Shown here one piece after another: positions 50,599 to 59,917 of a stretch of DNA of 64,000 nt. The stretch comes from Sphingomonas kyeonggiensis (GTDB lineage Bacteria > Pseudomonadota > Alphaproteobacteria > Sphingomonadales > Sphingomonadaceae): NCBI RefSeq assembly GCF_014196745.1, contig NZ_JACIEH010000001.1, positions 1,364,001-1,428,000 on the forward strand. The letters run 5' to 3'. Every line of letters starts with the position of its first letter. Positions within the stretch are counted from its first letter, which is position 1. The position numbers and the translations under genes were made by a program. Below the pieces are notes generated by a model that did not search any database, was not told the origin of the DNA, and saw nothing but the letters and a program-made list of their open reading frames with translations.

Positions 50599-51318
50599 TT
50601 ATTGATGGTCGCGCTCGCGGTCACGATCCCGGTCGTGATCCCGCCGGGGGCCGTCCGGCGTGGCCGTTGCGGTGGGCGTGGGGGAGGGCGTCGCACCCGG
50701 GCGACGGTCACCGCGGTCGCGATCCCCGCGCGGATTGTCCCGGGCATTGTCGCGCGCCTTCTCGGCCTGCTCGCGGCGATCATGCGCCGCCTTTGCCGCT
50801 TCGTCGGCCTCGCGGACGCGGCCCGGCCCTGGCGCACGCGCCTTGCCGTCGCCATCGAATTCGCGACTGGGCCTGCCGCCCTGGAAGGCATAGCTGCGGC
50901 CGCCGCGCTGGACGAAAAAGGGCTTGTTATCGCTGGCACGGAAATAGGCGACTTCCTTGCCGTCGCGATCGGCGGTGCGGACGATCTTGCCGCCGCGCGT
51001 CCAGGCCCAGCCTTCGCCATAGCGGATGCGCTGGACGTTCCTGCCCTCGCGGATCTCGTCCTCGATTGTGCCGGCATCATGGAGCGGGGCGGCATCGGCG
51101 GCGCTGGTGCCGGCGGCGGCCTTGGGCACTGCCGCGACGGTTACCGCCGTCGCATCGTCGGCATCCTCGACCACCGGCACGTCGTTGAGCGTCGCGTCGT
51201 CGGGGGCGATCGCATTGTCGACATCGACCGCGATATTGTCGGTGGTCCTGGGCGCCTGGTTGCAGGCGCCCAGCGCCAGGGTGGCGGCCAGGGTGGCGAG
51301 GGGCAGAGACTTCGGCAT
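50599..51318 (-). CDS. Lipoprotein with charged C-terminal tail
   Basis: This 239-residue protein has a lipoprotein signal (LALGAC, lipidated Cys about residue 19). A low-complexity acidic Ala/Val/Asp segment follows, then a compact domain (about 85-150; RYGEGWAWTRGGKIVRTADRDG). The tail of about 85 residues is dominated by Arg, Asp and Pro with RD/DR repeats. It is probably periplasmic or outer-membrane bound. The function is unknown. It lies just upstream of the dehydrogenase gene on the same strand. Confidence 0.68.
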   Translation of the reverse strand: MPKSLPLATLAATLALGACNQAPRTTDNIAVDVDNAIAPDDATLNDVPVVEDADDATAVTVAAVPKAAAGTSAADAAPLHDAGTIEDEIREGRNVQRIRYGEGWAWTRGGKIVRTADRDGKEVAYFRASDNKPFFVQRGGRSYAFQGGRPSREFDGDGKARAPGPGRVREADEAAKAAHDRREQAEKARDNARDNPRGDRDRGDRRPGATPSPTPTATATPDGPRRDHDRDRDRERDHQ

Positions 51319-51389
51319 ACGCGCATACTCCGTTGACGCCCCTCTTCCCGAGAGGCGCGGCACGGAGTGCAACGCGTTGGCGGCCGCGA

Positions 51390-52823
51390 TTATCCGCCGA
51401 GTATCGGCTTCCAGTCCCAGCCCATCGGATCGCCGTCCATCACCTCGACGCCCGCGGCGGCGAGTTCGTCGCGGATCGCGTCGGAGCGCTGGAAGTCCTT
51501 GACCAGCCGCGCTTCCTTGCGCTCGACCAGCCGGTCCTCGATCTCCTGCGCGGTGATCGTTGCCGCTGTGGGGCGCACGCGCAGGTCCTCGCGGCCGAGT
51601 TCGAGCAGCTTGAGGCCGAGCACCGCGTCGAAGGCGGCGAGCCCGGCCAGGCGATCGGCCGGCGACAGCTTCTTCTCGGCGAGCATCTCGTCGAGGGCGG
51701 GCAGCGCCCTGGGCGTGTTGAGATCGTCCGACACGGCCTCATCCAGCCGCTCGATCCAGACGGCAGGTGCGGTACCTTCGCCTTCGGCGCGGGCCTTGAG
51801 CGCGGTCACCGTCATCACCAGCCGCTTGAGCCGGGTCAGTGCCGCAGCCAGGTTCTCGGCCGAGAATTCCAGCTCGCTGCGATACTGGGCCTGAAGGCAG
51901 AGCAGCCGATAGGCGAGGGGATGCACGCCCGCGTCGATCAGCGACTGGAGCGTGGTGAACCCGCCCTTGGACTTGGACATCTTGCCCTGGCGATCGACCA
52001 GGAAATTGTTGTGCATCCAGAAATGCGAACCCGTGTCGGAGCAGCCGCAGAACGCCTGGTTCTGCGCGATCTCGTTCGGGTGGTGGATCTCGCGGTGATC
52101 GATGCCGCCGGTATGGATGTCGAACGGCGCGCCGAGATACTTGATGCTCATCACCGAGCATTCGAGGTGCCAGCCCGGCGCACCCTTGCCCCAGGGGCTG
52201 TCCCATTCCATCTGGCGCTGCTCGCCTTCGGGGGATTTGCGCCAGATCGCGAAGTCCTGCGGATGGCGCTTGCCTTCCACCGCCTCGATCCGGCCTTCGC
52301 GCGCATCGTCCTGCGATCCGGCGAGCTTGCCATAGTCGGGCACGGTGGTGCTGTCGAAATACAGGCCCGAATCGAGTTCGTAGCAATGCTCCGGCGCGAT
52401 CTTCTCGGCGAAGTCGATCATCTCGGCGATGTGATCGGTCGCCACCGACCAGCGGGTGGGCTGGCGGATGTTGAGATCGGCGATGTTCTGCTTGAACGCA
52501 GCCGTATAGTGCGCGGCGATATCCCAGATGCTCTTCGCCTGGGCCTTGGCCGCCGCTTCCATCTTGTCGTCGCCGGCATCGGCGTCGCTGGTCAGATGGC
52601 CCACGTCCGTGATGTTGATGACATGGGTGAGGGCATGGCCCTTCCAGCTGAGCACCCGGCTCAGCGTGTCGGTGAAGACATAGGCGCGCAGATTGCCGAG
52701 ATGGGCATAGTTGTAGACCGTCGGCCCGCACGAATAGACGCGAACCCCCTTGGCGGGGTCGAGCGGCTGGAATGCTTCCAGGCTGCGGGTCAGCGAATTG
52801 TAGAGCGTGAGTTGCGCGGTCAT
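51390..52823 (-). CDS. cysS: Cysteinyl-tRNA synthetase
   Basis: CysRS, 477 residues, is a class I synthetase. The N-terminal CGPTVYNYAHLGNLRAYVFTD holds the zinc cysteine and the HIGH-like HLGN. Further zinc ligands occur in HLECSVMS and the HHPNEIAQ region, and the KMSKS loop is GKMSKSKGGF. The C-terminal DALR and anticodon-binding region follows. Length and motifs are standard. The tRNA-Cys gene lies 0.8 kb upstream on the same strand. Confidence 0.97.
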   Translation of the reverse strand: MTAQLTLYNSLTRSLEAFQPLDPAKGVRVYSCGPTVYNYAHLGNLRAYVFTDTLSRVLSWKGHALTHVINITDVGHLTSDADAGDDKMEAAAKAQAKSIWDIAAHYTAAFKQNIADLNIRQPTRWSVATDHIAEMIDFAEKIAPEHCYELDSGLYFDSTTVPDYGKLAGSQDDAREGRIEAVEGKRHPQDFAIWRKSPEGEQRQMEWDSPWGKGAPGWHLECSVMSIKYLGAPFDIHTGGIDHREIHHPNEIAQNQAFCGCSDTGSHFWMHNNFLVDRQGKMSKSKGGFTTLQSLIDAGVHPLAYRLLCLQAQYRSELEFSAENLAAALTRLKRLVMTVTALKARAEGEGTAPAVWIERLDEAVSDDLNTPRALPALDEMLAEKKLSPADRLAGLAAFDAVLGLKLLELGREDLRVRPTAATITAQEIEDRLVERKEARLVKDFQRSDAIRDELAAAGVEVMDGDPMGWDWKPILGG

Positions 52824-52860
52824 CCGGGCGGCATAGCGGCTCGGCGGTCCGCTGCAAGCC

Positions 52861-53160
52861 TCAGGCGGGCTCGGGCATCACCTCGACCGTGCTGTCCAGC
52901 GCCGCGCGCACCATCGCGCTCCAGATCTCCGCCGGATCCTCGCCGGCCGCACGCCCCGCCTCGACCATGCCGCGAGTCGGCTCGCGCAGGGTGTGGAGAA
53001 TGGCGACGGCGCGGTTGATCTCCGCCCGCCAGATGCGCTCGACGATCACGCTCACCGGCTCGTCGGGGCCTTCAAAGGCCTCGCCATTCGGGCTGACCAT
53101 CTCGGCGGCGATGACGCGCGCGATGCGCTCGACGGGCGAAGTGACGGCAATATCGGTCAT
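52861..53160 (-). CDS. Small protein of unknown function
   Basis: This 99-residue mostly helical soluble protein is acidic and has no membrane segment. ATG 53160 is chosen because GGGAG sits six bases upstream. It lies between cysS and a zinc-ribbon-like gene. The family is not recognised. Confidence 0.55.
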   Translation of the reverse strand: MTDIAVTSPVERIARVIAAEMVSPNGEAFEGPDEPVSVIVERIWRAEINRAVAILHTLREPTRGMVEAGRAAGEDPAEIWSAMVRAALDSTVEVMPEPA

Positions 53161-53216
53161 GAGCGCTCCCATTCGCGGAGTTCCGACCCGCGAAAACGCG
53201 CGTCCGGCGAAACGGT

Positions 53217-53432
53217 TCAGGCGGCGAGCGCTGGCTCGCTGCGCCGGATCAGTCCGTTGCCGGTGCTGCCGCCCGCGATCAGGGGCAGTGCGGTGGCGCA
53301 ATAGGCGCATTCCGCAGTGAGCCGGCCGATCATCCAGTGCGACCCGCCACAGCCCGGACAATAGTTCCGCTCCTGTGACCGATACGCGACGCGATAGCCG
53401 GTAAGGACATTTCGGATGCCGAAATCGTACAT
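53217..53432 (-). CDS. Small CxxC protein, possible zinc ribbon
   Basis: This 71-residue basic protein has two CxxC pairs, CPGC at about residues 25-28 and CAYC at about 44-47. The spacing suits a single zinc ribbon. The rest is short and shows no catalytic feature. It starts at ATG 53432 and lies between tRNA-Cys and the small gene downstream. It could bind nucleic acid or protein partners, but nothing shows which. Confidence 0.6.
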   Translation of the reverse strand: MYDFGIRNVLTGYRVAYRSQERNYCPGCGGSHWMIGRLTAECAYCATALPLIAGGSTGNGLIRRSEPALAA

Positions 53433-53602
53433 GCTTCGTCTCCCGATACTCGGGGACTCAATCGCAGCGAATCGTGATTTGTTCCGCGTCCGGCTCAGTA
53501 CGGGCCCGACGAGCCGTGCAAAACTGTGGATAAGTGGCGCGAAAGCCACACATGCCCGGCGGGCGCGATGCCGTGCGGGGGTGAAATGTGACGCTGAAAA
53601 AG

Positions 53603-53676
53603 TGGAGGCCCGAGCCGGAATCGAACCGGCGTGCAAGGATTTGCAGTCCTCTGCGTCACCACTCCGCCATCGGGCC
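53603..53676 (-). tRNA. tRNA-Cys (GCA)
   Basis: This is a 74-base cloverleaf including CCA, read on the minus strand. The acceptor GGCCCGA pairs with TCGGGCC, the discriminator is U (characteristic of tRNA-Cys), the anticodon loop ACTGCAAAT gives GCA, and the T loop is GGTTCGATTCC. A five-T run follows directly after CCA and could end the transcript. Confidence 0.96.
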
Positions 53677-53844
53677 TCGGAGCGAGCGGCGGCAATGCGC
53701 AGGCTGTTGCCGACATGTCAACATTGCAGTGCAAAAATAGCTGCGCGCCTTGCTTGGCGAAGCGTTGCGAAGGGGATACAAGCCGCGCTACATAAACAGT
53801 GTATTGCGCAACTAACACGGTTGTGCCAGATAGCCGGGGTAATG

Positions 53845-54525
53845 ATGGCTCTTACGGTAGATTCCGCGCCTGCCGAGGCGAACCGCTTCGAAACGATGCG
53901 CCATGCGATGGTTGCCAGCCAGCTGCGCACCAACGCCGTGAACGACACGCGCGTGGTGGAGGCGATGGCGCGCCTGCCGCGCGAGGACTTCCTTCCGGAA
54001 GAGCACCGTGCGATCGCCTATCGCGACACGCTGCTGCCGCTCGCCGGCGGCCGCCGCCAGAACCTGCCGCTGGCTACGGGCCGGCTGCTGACCGCCGCCG
54101 ACGTTCGCCCGACCGACAAGGTGCTGCTGATCGGCGCCGCGGGCGGCTATTCGGCGGCGCTGCTCGCCGGTCTCGCCAATGCCGTGGTCGCGGTCGAGGA
54201 GGAGGCGTCGCTCGCCACGCTCGCCCGCACCGCGCTCGCTGCCTATGCCAATGTCGAGCTGGTCGAAGCGCCGCTCGCCGCCGGCAATGCCCAGGAAGGC
54301 CCTTATGACCTGATCGTCGTCGACGGTGCGGTCGAGGAGATTCCTGCCGCACTGCTCGATCAGCTCAAGCCCGAAGGGCGCGTGGTGACCGGCGTGGTGG
54401 ATCGCGGCGTGACTCGCCTCGCTTCGGGTCGTCGGACCGAAGGGGGCTTCGGCCTTTCCGATTTCGCCGACATCGAATGTGCAATTCTTCCTGGTTTCGA
54501 GCGCCTACGAACCTTTCAATTCTGA
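53845..54525 (+). CDS. Protein-L-isoaspartate O-methyltransferase-like protein
   Basis: This 226-residue protein has the PCMT N-terminal helix pattern (RHAMVASQLRTNAVNDTRVVEAMARLPREDFLP-type order) and a Rossmann methyltransferase fold. The SAM motif reads LLIGAAGGYSAALLA, where active PCMT enzymes have GxGxGY, so SAM binding may be altered. Alphaproteobacteria often keep this divergent PCMT just before tolC, as here (16 bases between them). Methyltransferase activity is therefore not assured. The start could also be the ATG one codon earlier; GGGG spacing favours 53845. Confidence 0.82.
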   Translation: MALTVDSAPAEANRFETMRHAMVASQLRTNAVNDTRVVEAMARLPREDFLPEEHRAIAYRDTLLPLAGGRRQNLPLATGRLLTAADVRPTDKVLLIGAAGGYSAALLAGLANAVVAVEEEASLATLARTALAAYANVELVEAPLAAGNAQEGPYDLIVVDGAVEEIPAALLDQLKPEGRVVTGVVDRGVTRLASGRRTEGGFGLSDFADIECAILPGFERLRTFQF

Positions 54526-54541
54526 TTTCTGAAAGAGGCTC

Positions 54542-56146
54542 ATGCGAATTTCCTCTCTGTTCCTGGGCGTCAGCCTTGTCGCGATCGCCGTGCCTGCCGC
54601 TGCGCAGACCACGACGACACGATCGGGCACCAGCACGTCTGTGCGTGTCGAAGTCGGCACGGCTGCTCCGGCCGAGGCCGCGCAGCCGACGACCACGCTG
54701 CGCGACGCCCTGGTTCAGGCGTACAACACCAATCCGGGCCTCCAGTCGGACCGCGCGACCCAGCGCGCCAATGACGAGAATGTGCCGATCGCCCGTGCCG
54801 CAGGCCGTCCCGGCGTGAACGGCACCGGCTCGCTCAGCGACAGCATCTATGACAGCGACGCGCAGTCGGGTCCGCTGGCGGGGCCGACCCGCCAGGGCCG
54901 CCTGGGCCTCAACCTTTCGGTGCCGGTCTATGCGGGCGGTGCGGTGCGCAATTCGGTTCGCGCGGCGGAGACCCGCGTCGATGCCGGCCAGGCCAGCCTG
55001 CGCGGTTCGGAAGCCCAGCTCTTCACCGATTCCGTGACGTCCTATGTCGACGTGCTGCGTTTCGAGGCGATCGTCCGGCTGAACCAGCAGAACGTCCATG
55101 TGCTCGAGGTCAACCTCCAGGCGACTCGTGATCGCTTCGAGGTGGGCGACCTGACCCGCACCGACGTTGCCCAGTCCGAGGCACGTCTCGCGCTCGCGCA
55201 GAGCCAGCTTCGCACCGCCGAGGCCGCGCTCATCGGTTCGCGCGAGAACTATATCCGCATCATCGGCACCCCTCCGGGCGTGCTCGCCCAGCCGCCGGCG
55301 CTGCCGAACCTGCCGAACGACGTACAGGATGCCGAACAGGCCGCCGTCGCCAACAATCCCGATCTCGAGGCGGCGCAGAAGCAGCGCGACGCCACGGCGT
55401 TCGACATCAAGGCCGCCCAGGCGACGCGTTCGCCGCAGGTGAGCCTCACTGCCGGTACGACCTACTACAACTATCTCGGCTCGCTGAGCGACCAGGCCCA
55501 TACGCTGGGCGGCATCAACGCGAACGGCATCGCCAACACGGTCGGCGCCCAGGTCACGCTGCCGGTGTTCCAGGGCGGTCGCCCGGCGGCGCAGGTCCGA
55601 CAGGCCCAGGCGCGCCGTGCCGCGGCGCTGGAGACCGTCACGCTCACCGAGCGCGGCGTGATCGCCCAGGTCCGGTCGGCCTATGCCAATTACCAGTCGG
55701 CGCTCCGGGTGATCGAATCGACCCGCGTCGCGGTCGATGCCAACAAGCTGAGCCTCGAAGGCGTCCGCGCCGAGAACAGTGTCGGTACCCGCACGATCCT
55801 CGACATCCTGAACGCCGAGCAGGAACTGCTCAACAGCCAGGTCAACTACGTCACCGCCGAGCGCGACGCCTATGTCGCGGGTTTCCAGCTGCTCGCGGCG
55901 ATGGGCCGGGCCGAGGCGCGCGATCTTAACCTTGACGGCGGGCCGCTCTACGACCCCGATGTCAACTACAAGCGCGTGAAGAATCGCTGGTCCGATCGCA
56001 ACGACGATCCCGATCCGCAGACGGTGGGTACCCGTACCAACCAGACCCCGGCGCAGACCCCAGAGGTCGGCGGAACGTCGCTCGATCCGGTGCTTCAGCG
56101 TAATGATGCCACGCGACCGGTTGACATTAACCGTAAAAAGCCGTGA
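54542..56146 (+). CDS. tolC: TolC family outer membrane protein
   Basis: This 534-residue outer-membrane efflux channel protein has a signal peptide (cleavage after PAAAQ at about residue 22). Two OEP repeats form the barrel and alpha-helical tunnel: repeat 1 with ATRDRFEVGDLTRTDVAQSEARLA, repeat 2 with RAENSVGTRTILDILNAEQELL. A C-terminal Asn/Asp/Pro-rich tail of about 60 residues follows. It would partner with type I secretion or RND pumps; no pump gene is adjacent. Confidence 0.93.
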   Translation: MRISSLFLGVSLVAIAVPAAAQTTTTRSGTSTSVRVEVGTAAPAEAAQPTTTLRDALVQAYNTNPGLQSDRATQRANDENVPIARAAGRPGVNGTGSLSDSIYDSDAQSGPLAGPTRQGRLGLNLSVPVYAGGAVRNSVRAAETRVDAGQASLRGSEAQLFTDSVTSYVDVLRFEAIVRLNQQNVHVLEVNLQATRDRFEVGDLTRTDVAQSEARLALAQSQLRTAEAALIGSRENYIRIIGTPPGVLAQPPALPNLPNDVQDAEQAAVANNPDLEAAQKQRDATAFDIKAAQATRSPQVSLTAGTTYYNYLGSLSDQAHTLGGINANGIANTVGAQVTLPVFQGGRPAAQVRQAQARRAAALETVTLTERGVIAQVRSAYANYQSALRVIESTRVAVDANKLSLEGVRAENSVGTRTILDILNAEQELLNSQVNYVTAERDAYVAGFQLLAAMGRAEARDLNLDGGPLYDPDVNYKRVKNRWSDRNDDPDPQTVGTRTNQTPAQTPEVGGTSLDPVLQRNDATRPVDINRKKP

Positions 56147-56182
56147 TTACCCGCCTCCGGGGCTTTTTGGAGTAGCCGGTTG

Positions 56183-56704
56183 ATGGGGGACATCAGTAGC
56201 GAGCCGTCGATGGAGGAGATTCTCTCTTCCATCAAACGCATCATCGCCGAGGAAGGCGATGCTGCCATCGCGACGCGTGCGCGCCGCGGTGGACGGTCGG
56301 CGACGACAGTGGCGGACAAGCCCGCTACCGTTGACGAAATCCTCGAGCTGAGCCAACCGGTCGACGAAGACAGACTGGAGACGCCGACCCCGATGTCGAT
56401 GGGTTCCCCCACGCAGCCCGAGGCGCCCGCCAAGCCGGCGCGAGCCGGTGCGGCCGCCGCGCCTGCAACCGAAGCTCCGGCCGAGCCCATTGTCTCCGAG
56501 AGCGCCGTACAGGCGACTCGCGGCCCGCTCGAGGCGCTGTCGCGCATGGTGGTGAAGCCCGAGGTGACCGGATCGGACACGCTTGAGGGCATGGTCCGCG
56601 AAATGCTCAAGCCGATGCTGCGCGACTGGCTCGACGCCAATCTGCCGCGTCTGGTGGAAGACATGGTCGCGAAGGAAATCTCCCGGATCACCGGGCGGCA
56701 GTAA
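56183..56704 (+). CDS. popZ: Polar organizing protein PopZ-like (DUF2497)
   Basis: This 173-residue protein has the PopZ plan. A short N-terminal helix (SSEPSMEEILSSIKRIIAEE, about residues 5-24) recruits client proteins, a Pro/Ala-rich disordered linker follows (about 30-125), and C-terminal helices form the oligomerising region (TLEGMVREMLKPMLRDWL, then MVAKEISRITGR). PopZ builds a polar microdomain that anchors the chromosome origin in alphaproteobacteria. ATG 56183 is used; the codon before it is a TTG. It lies between tolC and the REPIN-like repeat. Confidence 0.88.
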   Translation: MGDISSEPSMEEILSSIKRIIAEEGDAAIATRARRGGRSATTVADKPATVDEILELSQPVDEDRLETPTPMSMGSPTQPEAPAKPARAGAAAAPATEAPAEPIVSESAVQATRGPLEALSRMVVKPEVTGSDTLEGMVREMLKPMLRDWLDANLPRLVEDMVAKEISRITGRQ

Positions 56705-56736
56705 GCCGCGAGCCACTTTCCAGTTCCAAGGCCAAT

Positions 56737-56816
56737 CCGTCATCCCGGCGAAAGCCGGGACTCGTGCGGCTCTTTTCCTACCATCGCCTGAGGTCCCGGC
56801 TTTCACCGGGATGACG
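56737..56816. repeat. REPIN-like paired palindrome, copy 3
   Basis: This is an 80-base element between popZ and the S9 peptidase gene, with outer arms CCGTCATCCCGGC and complementary CCGGGATGACG. The spacer GGCTCTTTTCCTACCATCGCCTGAG matches those of copies 1 and 2 closely. Confidence 0.85.
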
Positions 56817-56876
56817 ATATTTTGTTGCGCGCGACCGATTGTAACCTCCGCAACCTTCCGGCTATCGTCCCGCCCC

Positions 56877-58928
56877 ATGAAGCACATCCTGCTCGCGGGC
56901 GTTGCGCTCGCCGTCGCCACCACCGCGCCCGCGCTGGCGCGTGATCTCACCATCCAGGACGTCGCCACCCTGTCGCGCGTCGGTGCCCCCGCGGTATCGC
57001 CCGACGGCCACTGGCTCGTCTGGCAGCAGCGCGAGACCGATCTCGCCGCCAATCGCGGCCGCTACGACCTGTGGCGCCTCGACCTCACCGTGAAGGGCGC
57101 CAAGCCCGAGAAGCTGGTCGCCGAAGCCGACGTCAACGAGACCAGCCCGCAATTCTCCGCCGACGGCAAGACCGTGTGGTTCCAGTCGGACAAGGGCGGC
57201 GACGATGCCGTGTGGGGGGTGGCGGTCACCGGCGGTGCGCCGACCCAGCTCACCCATATCCCGGGCGGATTCAGCGGCTTCAAGGTCTCGCCCGACGGCT
57301 CGAAACTGCTCGTCTGGGCCGATCGCAAGCCCGGCGCGCCCAGCCTCGAGCCCGCGATGGTCAAGAAGGACCCCAATGCCGGTTCGGGCCGCACCTATGA
57401 CCAGCTCTTCGTCCGCCATTGGGATACGTGGAGCAATGGCGAGCGCTCGCAGCTCTTCGTGCTGCCCTTCGGCGCGAGCGGCGCCACCGGCAACGGCACG
57501 CCGATCGTCGGCAGCCTGATCGGCGACACCCCCTCCAAGCCCTTCGGCGGCGGCGAGGAAGTGACCTGGAGCGCGGATGGCAAGACCGTCTATTTCGCCC
57601 TTCGCGAGGCGGGCCGGATCGAGTCCAAGTCGACCAATCTCGACATCTTCGCGGCGCCGGCGGACGGGTCCTCGGCCCCGGTGAACCTGACCAAGGCGAA
57701 CGAGGGGATGGACAATCTCCCCACCGTGTCGCCCGACGGCAAGTGGCTCGCCTATTTCTCGATGGCCCGCGCCACTTATGAGGCCGACCGCCAGGTGCTC
57801 CAGCTGCGCAACCTCGCCACCGGCGAAGTGAAGGCACTCACCCAGGCCTGGGACCGTTCGGTCGGCTCGATCGCCTGGGCGCCGGACTCGAAGACGATCT
57901 ACGTCACCGCCGAGGACACGCAGGAGAACCCGATCTGGTCGGTCGATCCGGCCAGAGGCAAGGTCACCCGGCTCACCCAGCTCGGCAATGTCTCGGCGAT
58001 CGTGCCGGTGAAGGGCGGGGTGGTCTATGCGATGAACAGCCTTACCGCGCCGGACGATTTCTACGCGCTCAAGGGCAAGGCCAGCACCCGTCTCACTTCG
58101 GTGAACGCCGAGAAGCTCGCCGGCATCGACCTGCCCAAGGTCGAGCGGTTCAGCTTCACCGGTGCCAATAACGACACCGTCTGGGGCTATTCGGTGCGCC
58201 CGGCCAGCCTGGCCGAGGGCAAGAAAGCCCCGATCGCCTTCATCGTCCATGGCGGCCCGCAGGGGAGCAGCAACAACAGCTGGTCCTATCGCTGGAACCC
58301 GGCGGTGTTCGCCGGTGCCGGCTATGCGGTGGTCGCGGTCGATTTCCACGGCTCGACCGGCTACGGTCAGGCCTTCACCGACGCGATCCGCAACAATTGG
58401 GGCGGCTGGCCGCTCGAGGACCTGCAAAAGGGCCTCAAGGCCGCGACGGACAAGTTCGCGTACCTCGACGCCGACAATGCCTGTGCGCTCGGCGCCTCCT
58501 ATGGCGGCTACATGATGAACTGGATCGAAGGCCAGTGGCCGGACCGGTTCAAGTGCATCGTCCAGCATGACGGCGTGTTCGACGCCCGCGCCATGGCCTA
58601 TGAGACCGAGGAGCTGTGGTTCGACGAGTGGGAACATGGCGGCAAGGCCTATTTCGAAGACCCCGCCGCGTTCGAGAAGTGGAACCCGGTCAACCATGTC
58701 GACAAGTGGAAGACCCCGCAGCTGGTGATCACCAGCGAGAAGGACTTCCGCATCCCCTACACGCAGGGGTTGGCCGCCTTCACCGCGCTCCAGCGCCGCG
58801 AAGTCCCGTCCGAGCTGCTGGTGTTCCCGGACGAGAACCACTGGGTGCTCAAGCCGAAGAACTCGCTCCAGTGGTATCGCACGGTGCTGGGCTGGCTCGA
58901 CAAGTACACGGACAAGACAGCGAAGTAA
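56877..58928 (+). CDS. S9 family prolyl oligopeptidase / acylaminoacyl peptidase, exported
   Basis: This 683-residue protein has a signal peptide (cleavage after ALAR at about residue 21), an N-terminal beta-propeller with repeated SPDG/SADG segments, and a C-terminal alpha/beta-hydrolase domain. The catalytic triad is visible: S541 in GASYGGYM, D623 in EKDFRIP and H655 in DENHWVLKP. It is probably periplasmic and cleaves peptides or acylated oligopeptides. ATG 56877 gives a complete signal peptide; upstream in-frame codons lie in the repeat. Confidence 0.92.
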   Translation: MKHILLAGVALAVATTAPALARDLTIQDVATLSRVGAPAVSPDGHWLVWQQRETDLAANRGRYDLWRLDLTVKGAKPEKLVAEADVNETSPQFSADGKTVWFQSDKGGDDAVWGVAVTGGAPTQLTHIPGGFSGFKVSPDGSKLLVWADRKPGAPSLEPAMVKKDPNAGSGRTYDQLFVRHWDTWSNGERSQLFVLPFGASGATGNGTPIVGSLIGDTPSKPFGGGEEVTWSADGKTVYFALREAGRIESKSTNLDIFAAPADGSSAPVNLTKANEGMDNLPTVSPDGKWLAYFSMARATYEADRQVLQLRNLATGEVKALTQAWDRSVGSIAWAPDSKTIYVTAEDTQENPIWSVDPARGKVTRLTQLGNVSAIVPVKGGVVYAMNSLTAPDDFYALKGKASTRLTSVNAEKLAGIDLPKVERFSFTGANNDTVWGYSVRPASLAEGKKAPIAFIVHGGPQGSSNNSWSYRWNPAVFAGAGYAVVAVDFHGSTGYGQAFTDAIRNNWGGWPLEDLQKGLKAATDKFAYLDADNACALGASYGGYMMNWIEGQWPDRFKCIVQHDGVFDARAMAYETEELWFDEWEHGGKAYFEDPAAFEKWNPVNHVDKWKTPQLVITSEKDFRIPYTQGLAAFTALQRREVPSELLVFPDENHWVLKPKNSLQWYRTVLGWLDKYTDKTAK

Positions 58929-59013
58929 TTTCGCTCGGAAATGGGCGAAAGCCCCTTAGCTGACGGGCTGCGTATCGGATAGACTCCCCTTTCGTCTTTG
59001 GGGGAGACACGCG

Positions 59014-59907
59014 ATGCGCGGCCTGCTTGCCATTCTGTTCCTGTTCGCCATTGGCCTTGTTCCTTCGGCACCGGCCCTGGCGCAGGACAGCATCGCCCTC
59101 GTCAATCAGGCAGCACCCGATGCCACGGTGGTGCCGCAGCCCGTGGCCACGGCCCAGCCGGCCCCGGTTGCCAACCAGCCGGACGGGGGTGCGGACAATC
59201 CGGCTGCATCCCAGGTCATCGCCGAATCGGGCAAGGCGCTCATCGTGCTGTTCGTGCTAGCGGCGATCCTGGAATCGGCGCTGGCCTGGTTGTTCAACCT
59301 CTCGTTCATCGCCAACGTCTTCAACGGACGCAGCGTCAAGCCGATCATCTCCTGTGCGCTGGCGCTGGCGGTCACCTATGGCTTCCAGTCGATCCTGCTG
59401 ATCGATCTGTTCGCGAAGTACGGCTACGACACGACCGGCAGCGACGCGCATTTCCTCTGCCGGCTGATCGAGTCGCTGGTGCTGGCCGGCGGCAGCGCGG
59501 GGGTGAACCGGCTGCTCCGCAATCTCGGCATCCGCCCGATCGATCCCGTCGCCGAGCGCAACCCCACGCCGCAACCGCTCGATGCCTGGATCGCGGTCAT
59601 CCATCACCGCGACCACAGCATCGGCCCGGTGGACGTCGAGATCGGCACCAGCGCGGCGGACGGCAGCACGACCTGGATGATCGCCGGGCAGGTCACCGGC
59701 GGCACGCCGCTGACCGGTTTCGCGCGCTGGCTGCTGCGCGACCGCAGCCGCTTTCCGCGGACGGGCGGCTATGTCGTGACCCCGGGCACGCCGATCCAGG
59801 TGCGGCTGAGCTGGACCAAGACCGACGGCACCGTGATCGTCTCGCCCGCCTGGGGGCCCTATGCGCTGGCCGACCGCGCGATCGTCGACATCGACCTAAC
59901 CCTGTAG
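59014..59907 (+). CDS. Exported or membrane protein of unknown function
   Basis: This 297-residue protein has a signal-like N-terminus (cleavage near ALAQ, about residue 24) and an Ala/Pro/Val-rich spacer to about residue 65. Three hydrophobic segments follow (about 74-97, 108-130 and 146-162), then a soluble C-terminal domain of about 115 residues with immunoglobulin-like strand spacing (WIAVIHHRDHSIGPVDVEIG). I cannot assign a family. It is separated from the S9 gene by 85 bases and from the convergent MAPEG gene by ten. Confidence 0.65.
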   Translation: MRGLLAILFLFAIGLVPSAPALAQDSIALVNQAAPDATVVPQPVATAQPAPVANQPDGGADNPAASQVIAESGKALIVLFVLAAILESALAWLFNLSFIANVFNGRSVKPIISCALALAVTYGFQSILLIDLFAKYGYDTTGSDAHFLCRLIESLVLAGGSAGVNRLLRNLGIRPIDPVAERNPTPQPLDAWIAVIHHRDHSIGPVDVEIGTSAADGSTTWMIAGQVTGGTPLTGFARWLLRDRSRFPRTGGYVVTPGTPIQVRLSWTKTDGTVIVSPAWGPYALADRAIVDIDLTL

Positions 59908-59917
59908 CGCGGGCCGA

